A stretch of DNA of 7,222 bases from Oscillospiraceae bacterium (GCA_003453215.1 DMMB01000059.1:3521-10742); one strand, 5' to 3'. Positions 1 through 6,592 are shown, counted from the stretch's first letter. Numbers and translations are program-made. The notes: generated by a model from the sequence alone, not told the origin.

Positions 1-61
1 TAGGGGGGCGGCTTGCAGCCGCCCCCCTAAAGCCGTCCTGCGGACGGCTTGCCCTGCGGGC
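1..61. repeat. Three tandem GC-rich hairpins with identical TGC loops
   Basis: Three perfect inverted repeats sit almost end to end. The first pairs 1-13 with 17-29 (13 bp, arm TAGGGGGGCGGCT). The second pairs 30-38 with 42-50 (9 bp, arm AAGCCGTCC). The third pairs 51-54 with 58-61 (4 bp, arm GCCC). Each leaves the three-base loop TGC when read on the plus strand. This is seen directly. The third hairpin is followed by a T-rich stretch (64-73), so the array could end transcription of a gene entering from the left, but the 4-bp stem is weak. The alternative is a dispersed intergenic repeat; hairpins at 6609-6629 and 7207-7222 look related. No coding sequence is apparent in 1-98. Confidence 0.75.
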
Positions 62-98
62 CCTTTCTTTTTCTCCCTCCTCCACCTTTTGCGGCAGC

Positions 99-134
99 AA
101 AAAAACTGCCGGTCCCTTCCCCGGAACCGACAGT
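99..134 (-). terminator. Rho-independent terminator after the S41 gene
   Basis: On the minus strand, 18 bases after the stop codon of the S41-family gene, a 12-bp stem (123-134 paired with 105-116, including two G-U pairs) encloses the six-base loop GGGGAA. A run of T follows directly (plus-strand A at 99-105). This is a textbook intrinsic terminator and marks the 3' end of the ftsE-to-S41 transcription unit. Confidence 0.92.
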
Positions 135-151
135 CTGCCTTTTTATTCTGT

Positions 152-1351
152 TTATCGAATGGCCGCCGCCAGAACCTCCAGCGCCTTTTTGTAAGGGGCA
201 TCCAGTTCAATGTTGCCCATCACGTCGCCGCGGTTGCCTTCGCTCGCCGCCAGCTCCACCTCATAGTCGGGAGCCACACCGGAATCGCCAAAGGTCTTTT
301 GCTTTGGGCCGGCATACTGCGCCGTAGTAACCTGAATGGCCGAACCGCCGGAAAGCTTAAAGATTTCGGTAATATCGCCGTTACCGGCGGTGCGGGCGCC
401 TACCAGCTTCGCCCGGCCAAAATCCTGCAGCGCCATCACAAACAGTTCCGCGGTGCCGCCGGTTGTCTCATCGGCCAGCACTGCAATGGGCACATCCCAG
501 TAGTTGGCATCGGATTCCGCCACAGCGGTCAGGTTCCCGGCTTTATCGCGGGAATAGGCCACCGTCCCATAGGGCAGCAGCGGATCCAGCAGCCGCACCG
601 CATAGGAAAGCTCATTGCTGGTAATCCCGCGTACATCCAGCAGAATTCCCTTGACACCCTGCGCCTTCAGGGTATTCAGCTGTGTAATAAACTGGTCAGC
701 CGTATTGCTGCTCCACTCGGTAAAGCTGATGTAGGCAATATCATCATTGGCCATAGTGCTCTTTACCGTCGGTACGTCAATCGCGCGCAGCGTCAGCTCA
801 TAGTTGTTTTCCTGGCTATCCTGCTGCACCGTCAGCGTCACTTTTGTGCCGGCTTCCCCGCGCAGGCGGCCTGCCATGCTTTCGTTGTTGTTTTCGGTTA
901 CACGGGTGCCATTCACATTGGTGATAAGCGCCCCTACCTTGATTCCTGCCATCTGGGCCGGAGAATCGGGATACACTTCCTTCACCAGCAGATAACCGGA
1001 AGAATCCATCTCGGTTACCAGGCCCACGCCCACATACTTTCCGCTGCCGGATTGGGTATAGGCCTCGTATTCCGCTGCTGTAAAGTAGCGGGCATTGCTG
1101 TCCTCCAGGCCATCAATGTATCCGCGGGCAATGGCCTCCTGCAGCTCCTTTTCATCAATGGAGCCGTAGTAGTTTTCCCGCACATAGAGGTCCACTTCGT
1201 GCAAAGCGTTGTACATCTTTTCCCGTTCGGTAATGCCTGTCATTTTTACATTAAACAGGTTCATCGAATAGATCATCGTAAGGGAAAAGGCAACCGCTGC
1301 CACAATGGCCATATAGGCGATGGCCGCGCCGAGCGAAATTTTTTTGTTCAT
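152..1351 (-). CDS. Membrane-anchored PDZ/S41-family protein, probable pseudoprotease
   Basis: The 399-residue protein has the build of a carboxyl-terminal processing protease (CtpA/CtpB, peptidase family S41). A single membrane segment (about residues 8-30) would place the rest outside the cell. An N-terminal helical cap region follows (40-100), then a PDZ domain (about 105-190, with GVGLVTEMDSSGYLLVKEV and SPAQMAGIKVGALI), then the S41 core (about 200-365, ending in GDSGVAPD). The core is degenerate. Where active members read SASASE, this one reads TGGTAE, putting Gly299 at the nucleophile. The usual GKG motif reads GNG, so Asn324 replaces the general-base Lys, and Thr328 replaces the Gln. 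The DLRNNPGG motif is also lost (DVRGITSNE). By family knowledge it should be proteolytically inactive; a scaffold or sensor role is inference. An ATG with AGGAG ten bases upstream supports the start. It is the last gene of the ftsEX cluster, 54 bases after the M23 gene, and Bacillus also carries an S41 gene (ctpB) near ftsEX. Confidence 0.9.
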   Translation of the reverse strand: MNKKISLGAAIAYMAIVAAVAFSLTMIYSMNLFNVKMTGITEREKMYNALHEVDLYVRENYYGSIDEKELQEAIARGYIDGLEDSNARYFTAAEYEAYTQSGSGKYVGVGLVTEMDSSGYLLVKEVYPDSPAQMAGIKVGALITNVNGTRVTENNNESMAGRLRGEAGTKVTLTVQQDSQENNYELTLRAIDVPTVKSTMANDDIAYISFTEWSSNTADQFITQLNTLKAQGVKGILLDVRGITSNELSYAVRLLDPLLPYGTVAYSRDKAGNLTAVAESDANYWDVPIAVLADETTGGTAELFVMALQDFGRAKLVGARTAGNGDITEIFKLSGGSAIQVTTAQYAGPKQKTFGDSGVAPDYEVELAASEGNRGDVMGNIELDAPYKKALEVLAAAIR

Positions 1352-1405
1352 GCTGTTTATGCTCCTGTTGTAACGCTGCTTACCTGCAGTGCCCGCACAG
1401 TGCCA

Positions 1406-2572
1406 TTACAGATAATTAAGCGGATTGGTATGCGCGCCGTTGCGGCGAATTTCAAAGTGGAGATGGTAGCCGGTGGACCAGCCGGTGGTGCCTACATAGG
1501 CAATGGTCTGGCCCTTGGTTACGGTATCTCCCACACTTACGGCCACCGAAGTGCAGTGGGCATACAGGGTGGAAAAGCCGCCGCCATGGTCAACAATCAG
1601 ATAGTTGCCATAGCCCCAGGCGCGGCCGTAACCGGCGCCGGTGCGTACATAAATAACCGTACCGGAAGCGGAAGCCCGAATGGGCGTATTGGCCGGAGCG
1701 GGGAAATCCACGCCGGTATGGTAATCGGTATTATTAAAGCGCCAGCCGTAGTAGCTGCTGATATAAGTATAGCCATTGACCGGATAGATAAACCCGGTGG
1801 TGCTGTAATCCACCTGGCTGCCGTTGCCGCTGTTGGCAGCATAGATGGCATCAATATCCGCCTGGATCTGCTTCATCTCTTTTTGGATGGTAGCCTGATC
1901 GGCCAGGTATTCCTGCTCCATCTTTTTAATATCCTGCAGGGTGCTTTCCACTTCGGTTTTCTGGCTGGTCAGGCTTGCCTTTTTGCTTTCGGCCGTCACC
2001 TTGGTATCTGCCAGGTCCTCTTTTTCCGCCTGCATCTGCTGCTGCAGATCCCGCAGTTCGGTTATGTTGTCGGAAAGGGTTTGCAGCAGGGCGCTGTCAT
2101 GCTCCGAAATCCGGCTGAGGTATTTGCCGTAGCTGAGGTAGCTGCCCAGACTATCCACGCCAAAAACCATGCCCAGCATACTGGTTCCCACGCTGGTCTT
2201 ATAAATGGAGCGGATCCGCTTCATAAAAAGATCCTGCTGTTCCAGCACTTCGGCGCTCAGTTCATTGATGCGCTCTTCCTTATCGGCAATATCATTCTGC
2301 AGATAATTGATCTTATTATCCAGCAGGGTAATCTGCTTCTGGGTCGTCGTAATCTGGTTGTTCAGGTTATTGCGGATCGCTTCCTGCTTTTCCTTTTCGG
2401 TCTTGGTCTGGTTCAACTTATCCTTCAGCGCCTGCTGCTGCTTTTCCAGCTCGCTGTACTGGTCGTTCAGGTGATCCAGCGTGCTGTCGGCATAAGCGGT
2501 AATGGGGGTCGAAACCACCAGCACCGCTGCGCACACCAGGGCTGCAAAAATTCGCTTGCTTATGCTTTTCAT
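1406..2572 (-). CDS. Secreted coiled-coil M23 endopeptidase, EnvC/CwlO-like partner of FtsEX
   Basis: This 388-residue exported peptidoglycan hydrolase probably cleaves peptide cross-links in the cell wall under FtsEX control. It has a signal peptide (about 1-28, basic MKSISKR then a hydrophobic stretch ending at AYADS), a long coiled coil (about 30-240, rich in Gln, Lys and Glu, interrupted near 122-160 by the RSIYKTSVGTSMLGMVFGVD region typical of EnvC/CwlO-type hairpins), a short Ser/Gly linker (about 247-258), and a C-terminal M23 LytM domain (260-388). The zinc ligands are all present: His285 and Asp289 in HTGVD, and His372 in HLH; catalytic His339 (YAHC) and His370 are present too. Unlike E. 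coli EnvC, whose LytM domain is degenerate, this one should be active itself. I chose the ATG at 2572 because it begins the signal peptide and follows AAGG by eight bases. The reading frame stays open upstream to 2740, but that stretch overlaps ftsX and looks non-coding. It lies 118 bases after ftsX. Confidence 0.93.
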   Translation of the reverse strand: MKSISKRIFAALVCAAVLVVSTPITAYADSTLDHLNDQYSELEKQQQALKDKLNQTKTEKEKQEAIRNNLNNQITTTQKQITLLDNKINYLQNDIADKEERINELSAEVLEQQDLFMKRIRSIYKTSVGTSMLGMVFGVDSLGSYLSYGKYLSRISEHDSALLQTLSDNITELRDLQQQMQAEKEDLADTKVTAESKKASLTSQKTEVESTLQDIKKMEQEYLADQATIQKEMKQIQADIDAIYAANSGNGSQVDYSTTGFIYPVNGYTYISSYYGWRFNNTDYHTGVDFPAPANTPIRASASGTVIYVRTGAGYGRAWGYGNYLIVDHGGGFSTLYAHCTSVAVSVGDTVTKGQTIAYVGTTGWSTGYHLHFEIRRNGAHTNPLNYL

Positions 2573-2690
2573 GCTATTTGCCTTGTCCTTTCCGTTTGCT
2601 CGTCTGCTGTGTACTTTTCCGTCAAACTTCAGGCTGTCCTGCCGGGAGCCTGCCTTTATACAGTGTCCTGTCAAGGCCGGTTTTCCTGCA
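2573..2690 (-). other. 118-base spacer between ftsX and the M23 gene
   Basis: This gap is long for an otherwise tight cluster. On the minus strand it contains TTGACA (2666-2671), a perfect -35 match, followed only eight bases later by TATAAA, which is too close for a normal sigma-A promoter. A six-base inverted repeat (CAGGCT/AGCCTG) lies at about 2630-2652. No T-run follows it, so it is not an intrinsic terminator. I see no convincing promoter or gene. The spacer may carry mRNA structure or a processing site that sets different levels for FtsX and the hydrolase; that is speculation. Confidence 0.35.
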
Positions 2691-3602
2691 TTAAACTTTA
2701 AGATATTTTCCAACAAAGATGAAGCTGCCAGCCACTCCAAACAGCACCCCTGCCCCTACAAAGCCCAGCAGCATCTGCGGGGCGATGGAAACAAAGGGAA
2801 TGAGGCTCTGGTAGGCCAGCTGCAGCCAGCCGCTGGCCGATTGGCCCACCCACTGGTACAGGAAGTGGGTTCCCACCCACAAAAGGCCAAAGGCGATGAG
2901 GGCTGAAATCAGGCCAATCACCATGCCCTCCACCAAAAAGGGGAAGCGGATAAAGGCATTGGTGGCGCCGACATACTTCATGATATTGATCTCCCGGCGG
3001 CGGTTAAAAATCGTCACCCGGACGGTATTGGCAATGATAATGATGGAAACCACCATCAAAATGGCAACAATGGTAAGCCCCGCCACATGAATGGCTGTTT
3101 TAATGCCCACCAGCGTTGTGGCTACTTCATTGCTGGATTCCACGCTTTCCACTCCGGAAAGTCCCTCCAGCGTTTTTACCGTTTCCGGCAGGTTTTCCAG
3201 GCTGTTTACCTTCAGCCGGAAAGAAGACGGCAGCGGATTTTCATCGGCATACTGCTCAAAGCCCTCCAGGAAGCTCTGGCTGCCCAGCGTGTCGCTCAGT
3301 TCTTTCAGGGCGTCCTCTTTGCTGATGTATTGCTTGGAGGCAATATTGGGCAGAGCGTCAATCTGCTCTTTCAGCACCTCAATGCCGGCGCTGCCCAGAT
3401 CATCATCAATCCAGACCACGACCTCATTAAAGCTTTCCACATAGCCCATCAGGGAATTGATATTGAGGGAAAGCAGCAGCGCTCCGCCAATCAGCACCAT
3501 ACAGGCAATCAGTACGCCGATGGAAGCCACCGACATCTGCCGGTTGGCGCGGATATTGCGCAGACCCTCTTTTACCAGATAACCAAAGGAATTTTTAAAC
3601 AT
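2691..3602 (-). CDS. ftsX: Cell division ABC transporter membrane subunit FtsX
   Basis: The 303-residue polytopic membrane protein pairs with FtsE and carries the conformational signal across the membrane to a wall hydrolase. Four membrane segments are visible (about 23-46, 169-194, 222-248 and 275-299), with a large extracellular domain between the first and second (about 47-168, starting FNEVVVWIDDD and including the family-typical SSFRLKV stretch). The loop after the second segment (FNRRREINIMKYVGATN) is the conserved cytoplasmic part likely to contact FtsE. The length matches Gram-positive FtsX. The ATG at 3602 is preceded by GGGAGGTG at good distance; a GTG nine bases further upstream lies inside that ribosome-binding site and is unlikely. 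The first eight bases overlap the end of ftsE, and the ribosome-binding site lies inside ftsE, which suggests translational coupling. Confidence 0.96.
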   Translation of the reverse strand: MFKNSFGYLVKEGLRNIRANRQMSVASIGVLIACMVLIGGALLLSLNINSLMGYVESFNEVVVWIDDDLGSAGIEVLKEQIDALPNIASKQYISKEDALKELSDTLGSQSFLEGFEQYADENPLPSSFRLKVNSLENLPETVKTLEGLSGVESVESSNEVATTLVGIKTAIHVAGLTIVAILMVVSIIIIANTVRVTIFNRRREINIMKYVGATNAFIRFPFLVEGMVIGLISALIAFGLLWVGTHFLYQWVGQSASGWLQLAYQSLIPFVSIAPQMLLGFVGAGVLFGVAGSFIFVGKYLKV

Positions 3603-4281
3603 GGGAAGCACCTCCCTGATCCCGGATAATGCGTCCCTTTTCCAGTGTCACGGTTCTGTGGTGGAAATGATTGACCAGTTCATGCTCATGCGTCACCATC
3701 AGGATGGTGGTTCCGGTTTTATTAATCTCGTCCAGCAGCTCCACAATCTCGTAGGAAAGCTCCGGATCAATATTCCCGGTCGGTTCATCAGCAATCAGCA
3801 GGTCGGGGTTATTCACCAAAGCGCGGGCCAGCGCCACACGCTGCTGTTCTCCACCGGAAAGTTCCGGCGGCAGGCACTTGTATTTATCGTCCAGCCCCAG
3901 CAGGTTCAGGATATAGGGCACCCGCCGGCGGATAAAGCGCCGCGGCACCCCCGTTACCTGCAGGGCAAAGGCCACGTTATCAAAAACCGACATGGTCGGA
4001 ATCAATCTAAAATCCTGGAACACCACGCCGATGGTGCGGCGAAAATAGGGAATTTCCCGCTGCTTCATGTGGATCAAATCCCGGCCGTTTACCGTTACTT
4101 CTCCTTCATTGGGCACTTCCTCCCGCAGCAGCGTTTTTATAAGGGTACTTTTTCCGGCGCCGGAATGGCCCACGACAAAGACAAATTCGCCTTTTTCAAT
4201 ATGTAGATCCACCCCATCCAGTGCGCATACGCCGTTGGGGTAGGTCTTGGTTACTCCTTGCAGATCAATCAAGGGATACAC
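3595..4281 (-). CDS. ftsE: Cell division ATP-binding protein FtsE
   Basis: This is the cytoplasmic ATPase of the FtsEX complex. Counting from the GTG at 4281 (228 residues), Walker A is GHSGAGKST (38-46), the Q-loop Gln is residue 89 (VVFQDFRL), the ABC signature is LSGGEQQ (141-147), Walker B is LLIADEPTGNID (161-172), and the switch His is residue 198 (VTHEH). The length is normal for FtsE and every nucleotide-binding motif is intact. The start is uncertain. GTG at 4281 has AAGG only two bases upstream, which is too close. TTG at 4272 would give a protein beginning MIDLQGVTKTYPNG, matching the usual FtsE N-terminus, so TTG may be the true start. It directly precedes and overlaps ftsX. It begins 55 bases after the regulator gene, with no clear terminator between. 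Confidence 0.96.
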   Translation of the reverse strand: MYPLIDLQGVTKTYPNGVCALDGVDLHIEKGEFVFVVGHSGAGKSTLIKTLLREEVPNEGEVTVNGRDLIHMKQREIPYFRRTIGVVFQDFRLIPTMSVFDNVAFALQVTGVPRRFIRRRVPYILNLLGLDDKYKCLPPELSGGEQQRVALARALVNNPDLLIADEPTGNIDPELSYEIVELLDEINKTGTTILMVTHEHELVNHFHHRTVTLEKGRIIRDQGGASHV

Positions 4282-4295
4282 CGCCTTGCTTATTT

Positions 4296-4324
4296 AGGAT
4301 ATTGGGTCAGCCCTTAAATGACAT
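4296..4324 (-). promoter_or_regulatory. Possible weak promoter for ftsE
   Basis: On the minus strand, ATGTCA (4319-4324) and TATCCT (4296-4301) are separated by 17 bases, each matching the sigma-A consensus at four of six positions. Transcription would start only a few bases before the ftsE start, giving a very short leader. No strong terminator separates the regulator from ftsE, so read-through is an equally good way to express the cluster. Confidence 0.3.
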
Positions 4325-4336
4325 TCGTGCTGTCTT

Positions 4337-5422
4337 TTAGTACTTCACAGGGTTTGCGGTCAGGTATTTCTTCACCATCAGCGCCACCTTAAAGATGATG
4401 GCATGGTCAAATTCCCGCAGATCCAGTCCCGTCAGCTTTTTAATCTTTTCCAGACGGTACACCAGCGTATTGCGGTGAACAAACAGCTTGCGGCTGGTCT
4501 CGGAAACATTCAGGTTATTCTCAAAGAACTTCTGGATGGTGAACAATGTCTCGTGATCCAGGCTTTCGATGGAACCTTTCTTAAATACCTCGCGCAGATA
4601 CTGCTCGCACAGGGTGGTGGGCAGCTGATAAATGATACGCGCAATGCCCAGGTTGTCATAGCTGACAATCAGCCGTTCGGTATCGAACACTTTGCCAACT
4701 TCCAGCGCCGCCTGTGCTTCGCGGAAGGAACGGGCCAGATCCTTGATGCCGGCAATGACGCTGCCGATTCCCACCTGCGCCTTGGTGTAAAATTCCCCGC
4801 CCAGGGTATCCACAATGGAACGGGCCAGTTTTTCCAGGTCGCGGCTTTCCACCCCGGGTTTTACTTCCTTCACCAGTACAATATCCGTCTCGCTGACATT
4901 AAAGACAAAGTCCTTCTGCTTATCCGGGAACAGATTTTGCACTACATCAAAGGCCGAAACGCTGCTGTTGGCCTGAACCCGTACCAGCAGCACCGCGCGG
5001 CTGGCATCGGAAGAAAAGTGCAGCTCCCGCGCCTTGGCAAAGATATCGCCGGGCAGAATGTTATCCAGAATAATATTCTTGATAAAGTTGCCGCGGTCGT
5101 ATTTTTCATCGTAATACTGCTTGATGCTGGAAAGGGAAATGCTGAGTACCCCGCACATTTTGGCCGCCAGGTCATCGGTGCCGGAAACAAATACGGCATA
5201 CTCCGATTTCATCTTGGAGCCAAAGGGCTTGTAGGTGATGCCATCGCGGATAAACAGTTCGTTATTTTCGCCCAGTTCCGCCGCCAAAAAATCGTTCGGC
5301 TCGCCAATCTTGGTCAGATCGCTGCAGGCAATGATGGTCGCGCTTTCATCGACCACGCCAATCATACGGTCAACGGTATCGCGCATCTGATAAACCAGGC
5401 CCTGGAACAAACGGTTTGACAT
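4337..5422 (-). CDS. PucR/CdaR-family transcriptional regulator
   Basis: The 361-residue cytoplasmic protein looks like a DNA-binding regulator of the PucR/CdaR type. The C-terminus carries the family helix-turn-helix (about 290-350), with NNLNVSETSRKLFVHRNT followed by LVYRLEKIKKLTGLDLREF, the most recognisable part. The middle (about 140-255) resembles the GGDEF-like domain of this family, including the FREAQAALEVGK helix. The N-terminal part (about 1-110) would be a sensing domain; I cannot name its ligand. Relatives respond to sugar diacids, purines or nitrogen status, but that does not transfer safely to this protein. The ATG at 5422 has AAAGGGG seven bases upstream. It has its own promoter, and its stop lies 55 bases before ftsE, so it may share a transcript with the cell-wall genes or control them. 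That link is inferred from position only. Confidence 0.9.
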   Translation of the reverse strand: MSNRLFQGLVYQMRDTVDRMIGVVDESATIIACSDLTKIGEPNDFLAAELGENNELFIRDGITYKPFGSKMKSEYAVFVSGTDDLAAKMCGVLSISLSSIKQYYDEKYDRGNFIKNIILDNILPGDIFAKARELHFSSDASRAVLLVRVQANSSVSAFDVVQNLFPDKQKDFVFNVSETDIVLVKEVKPGVESRDLEKLARSIVDTLGGEFYTKAQVGIGSVIAGIKDLARSFREAQAALEVGKVFDTERLIVSYDNLGIARIIYQLPTTLCEQYLREVFKKGSIESLDHETLFTIQKFFENNLNVSETSRKLFVHRNTLVYRLEKIKKLTGLDLREFDHAIIFKVALMVKKYLTANPVKY

Positions 5423-5452
5423 AAAACTACCCCTTTACTTTCACAAAATATC

Positions 5453-5467
5453 ACTGTCGCACACAGT
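5453..5467. promoter_or_regulatory. Short palindrome in the leader of the regulator gene
   Basis: ACTGT (5453-5457) and ACAGT (5463-5467) form a five-base inverted repeat around five bases, between the predicted promoter and the regulator start. It could be an operator for autoregulation or a small RNA hairpin. Five base pairs can occur by chance, so confidence is low. Confidence 0.25.
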
Positions 5468-5488
5468 CTATGATGAATGAACACTTTT

Positions 5489-5517
5489 ATTTTACCTAAT
5501 ATTTTGTGCAAATGCAA
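5489..5517 (-). promoter_or_regulatory. Sigma-A-type promoter of the regulator gene
   Basis: On the minus strand, TTGCAT (5512-5517) and TAAAAT (5489-5494) are separated by exactly 17 bases. The -10 matches the consensus at five of six positions and the -35 at three. The surroundings are AT-rich, unlike the flanking genes. The predicted transcript would have a leader of about 60 bases before the ATG at 5422. This is the best promoter candidate for the regulator and possibly for the whole ftsEX cluster. Confidence 0.6.
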
Positions 5518-5798
5518 CAGTTTTCTTCTTTTTCCTTGGTTTTTTCCGCAATTCCTTTGGGCAATATCATCAGAATAGGGGCGCAATTCTTGTCAAATCC
5601 AGCATCGAACACCCAAAATATTGGGCTGTTCTGCCGCCGCAGGCACAAAATGAGGGAAAGTGTTTCCATCATTCTGCACAAAGGGAAGACGGCAACCCTT
5701 GCCGGTGTAGTTCCAATTTACCATAGAAATATGAATATTCCGTGTCCCCGCTGTGATGATTGCTTGAGGATTTTCACCCTTTGGTGCAACCTGCCAAG
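5518..5798. other. Noncoding spacer with three small inverted repeats
   Basis: Between the rsuA terminator and the regulator promoter about 280 bases hold no convincing gene. Open frames here lack ribosome-binding sites and recognisable protein character. Three perfect short inverted repeats lie close together: CCCAA/TTGGG (5612-5625, loop of 4), GGAAA/TTTCC (5655-5667, loop of 3) and CGGCAA/TTGCCG (5690-5704, loop of 3). None is followed by a T-run on either strand. They could be part of an unrecognised small RNA or regulatory region, or chance. I do not recognise a riboswitch or T-box. Confidence 0.35.
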
Positions 5799-5838
5799 AA
5801 AAAAGGCAGCCCCTTTCCATAGCCGGAAAAAGCTGCCT
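5799..5838 (-). terminator. Rho-independent terminator after rsuA
   Basis: On the minus strand the stem AGGCAGC (5832-5838) pairs with GCTGCCT (5804-5810). It extends inward through T-G and T-A pairs and CC/GG, with one bulged G, to a six-base loop. Six T residues follow (plus-strand A at 5799-5804). It lies about 20 bases after the rsuA stop codon and isolates rsuA from the regulator gene. Confidence 0.88.
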
Positions 5839-5857
5839 CTCTTTGTCCTCTTCCTCA

Positions 5858-6568
5858 TTATTCCGGCAAATGCTGCTGCCGCAGCAGCGTCAGTTCCTCT
5901 TCGCTCAGGGGCCGGCACGCACCGGGGGCCAGGGCGGGGTCCAGCTGCAGCGCCCCCATGGAAAGGCGGTGCAAACCCGTCACCGTCGCGCCGCAGCAGC
6001 CAAACATCCGCTTAATTTGGTGATAGCGGCCCTCCCGCAGCGTCACCACCCCGGTAAATTCCGATTCTATGACCAATTCCGCCGGTTGGCAGCGCCCATC
6101 TTTCAGCTCTATCCCCTCGGCAAAGCGCCGCACCATCTCCTCCGTCATGGGAATATCAATGGTCACTCGGTACTGCTTCGGCACGTGCTTTTTGGGCGCC
6201 AGGATCTCATGGGCCAAAGCGCCGTCATCGGTCAGGATCATCAGCCCTGTGGTATCCTTATCCAGCCGCCCCGCCGGGAACATCTCCTTACGCCGGTATT
6301 CCGGCGGCACCAGCTCCAGTACCGTTTTATCCCGGGCATCCCGCGCCGCGGAAACATAGCCCTGCGGCTTATGGAGCATCAGGGTCAAGGTGCGCTGCAC
6401 CTGCAGCGGTTCGCCGGCCACCACAATCCGTTCTTCTCCGCTCACCTTGCGTTCCGGGCGCTTTTCCACCCGGCCATCGATGGTCACCTTCCCTTTGGTA
6501 ATCAGCTCTTTCACCTCCCGCCGGGAAAGCATCCCCTGCGAGGCCAAAAGCTTGTCCAGTCGTTCCAC
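5858..6568 (-). CDS. rsuA: 16S rRNA pseudouridine synthase, RsuA family
   Basis: The 236-residue protein isomerises a uridine in 16S rRNA to pseudouridine; U516 is the known E. coli RsuA target. An S4 RNA-binding domain occupies about 1-50 (RLDKLLASQGMLSRREVKEL). The synthase domain follows, with HKPQGYVSA (66-74), the catalytic motif AGRLDKDTTGLMILTDDG holding Asp103, and the C-terminal EGRYHQIKRMFG and HRLSMG motifs. The ending LAPGACRPLSEEEL closely resembles E. coli RsuA. The TTG in GRLDxDTTGL favours RsuA over RluB/RluE. I chose the GTG at 6568, because AGGGGG lies seven bases upstream and the S4 domain begins directly after it. Codons further upstream, to 6622, run through the promoter. 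The length is normal for the family. It has its own promoter and terminator and appears to be monocistronic. Confidence 0.94.
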   Translation of the reverse strand: MERLDKLLASQGMLSRREVKELITKGKVTIDGRVEKRPERKVSGEERIVVAGEPLQVQRTLTLMLHKPQGYVSAARDARDKTVLELVPPEYRRKEMFPAGRLDKDTTGLMILTDDGALAHEILAPKKHVPKQYRVTIDIPMTEEMVRRFAEGIELKDGRCQPAELVIESEFTGVVTLREGRYHQIKRMFGCCGATVTGLHRLSMGALQLDPALAPGACRPLSEEELTLLRQQHLPE

Positions 6569-6592
6569 GCGGCCGCCCCCTTTCTGCTCCCT

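Noticed and set aside
89..2701. An 870-codon open frame on the plus strand opposite the S41 and M23 genes
   Set aside because: Its codons are exact reverse complements of the codons of both real genes. It stays open because TTA, CTA and TCA are rare in them. It crosses two genes and a terminator, and the protein resembles no family.
2573..2740. N-terminal extension of the M23 protein by 56 codons
   Set aside because: It would bury the signal peptide, overlap ftsX, and ignore the good ribosome-binding site before the ATG at 2572.
3601..4206. A 201-codon plus-strand open frame opposite ftsE
   Set aside because: It is the mirror of the ftsE codons. All ABC ATPase motifs are on the minus strand.
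4403..5419. A 338-codon plus-strand open frame opposite the regulator gene
   Set aside because: It has the same codon-register mirror effect as the frame above, and its His/Gln-rich product is typical of antisense translation. The minus-strand product has a clear helix-turn-helix.
5690..5704. Possible terminator hairpin CGGCAA/TTGCCG
   Set aside because: There is no T-run on either side, and rsuA already has a strong terminator upstream of this point.
5593..5820. A 75-codon minus-strand frame in the spacer before the regulator
   Set aside because: It starts inside the rsuA terminator, has no ribosome-binding site, and its product has no recognisable character.
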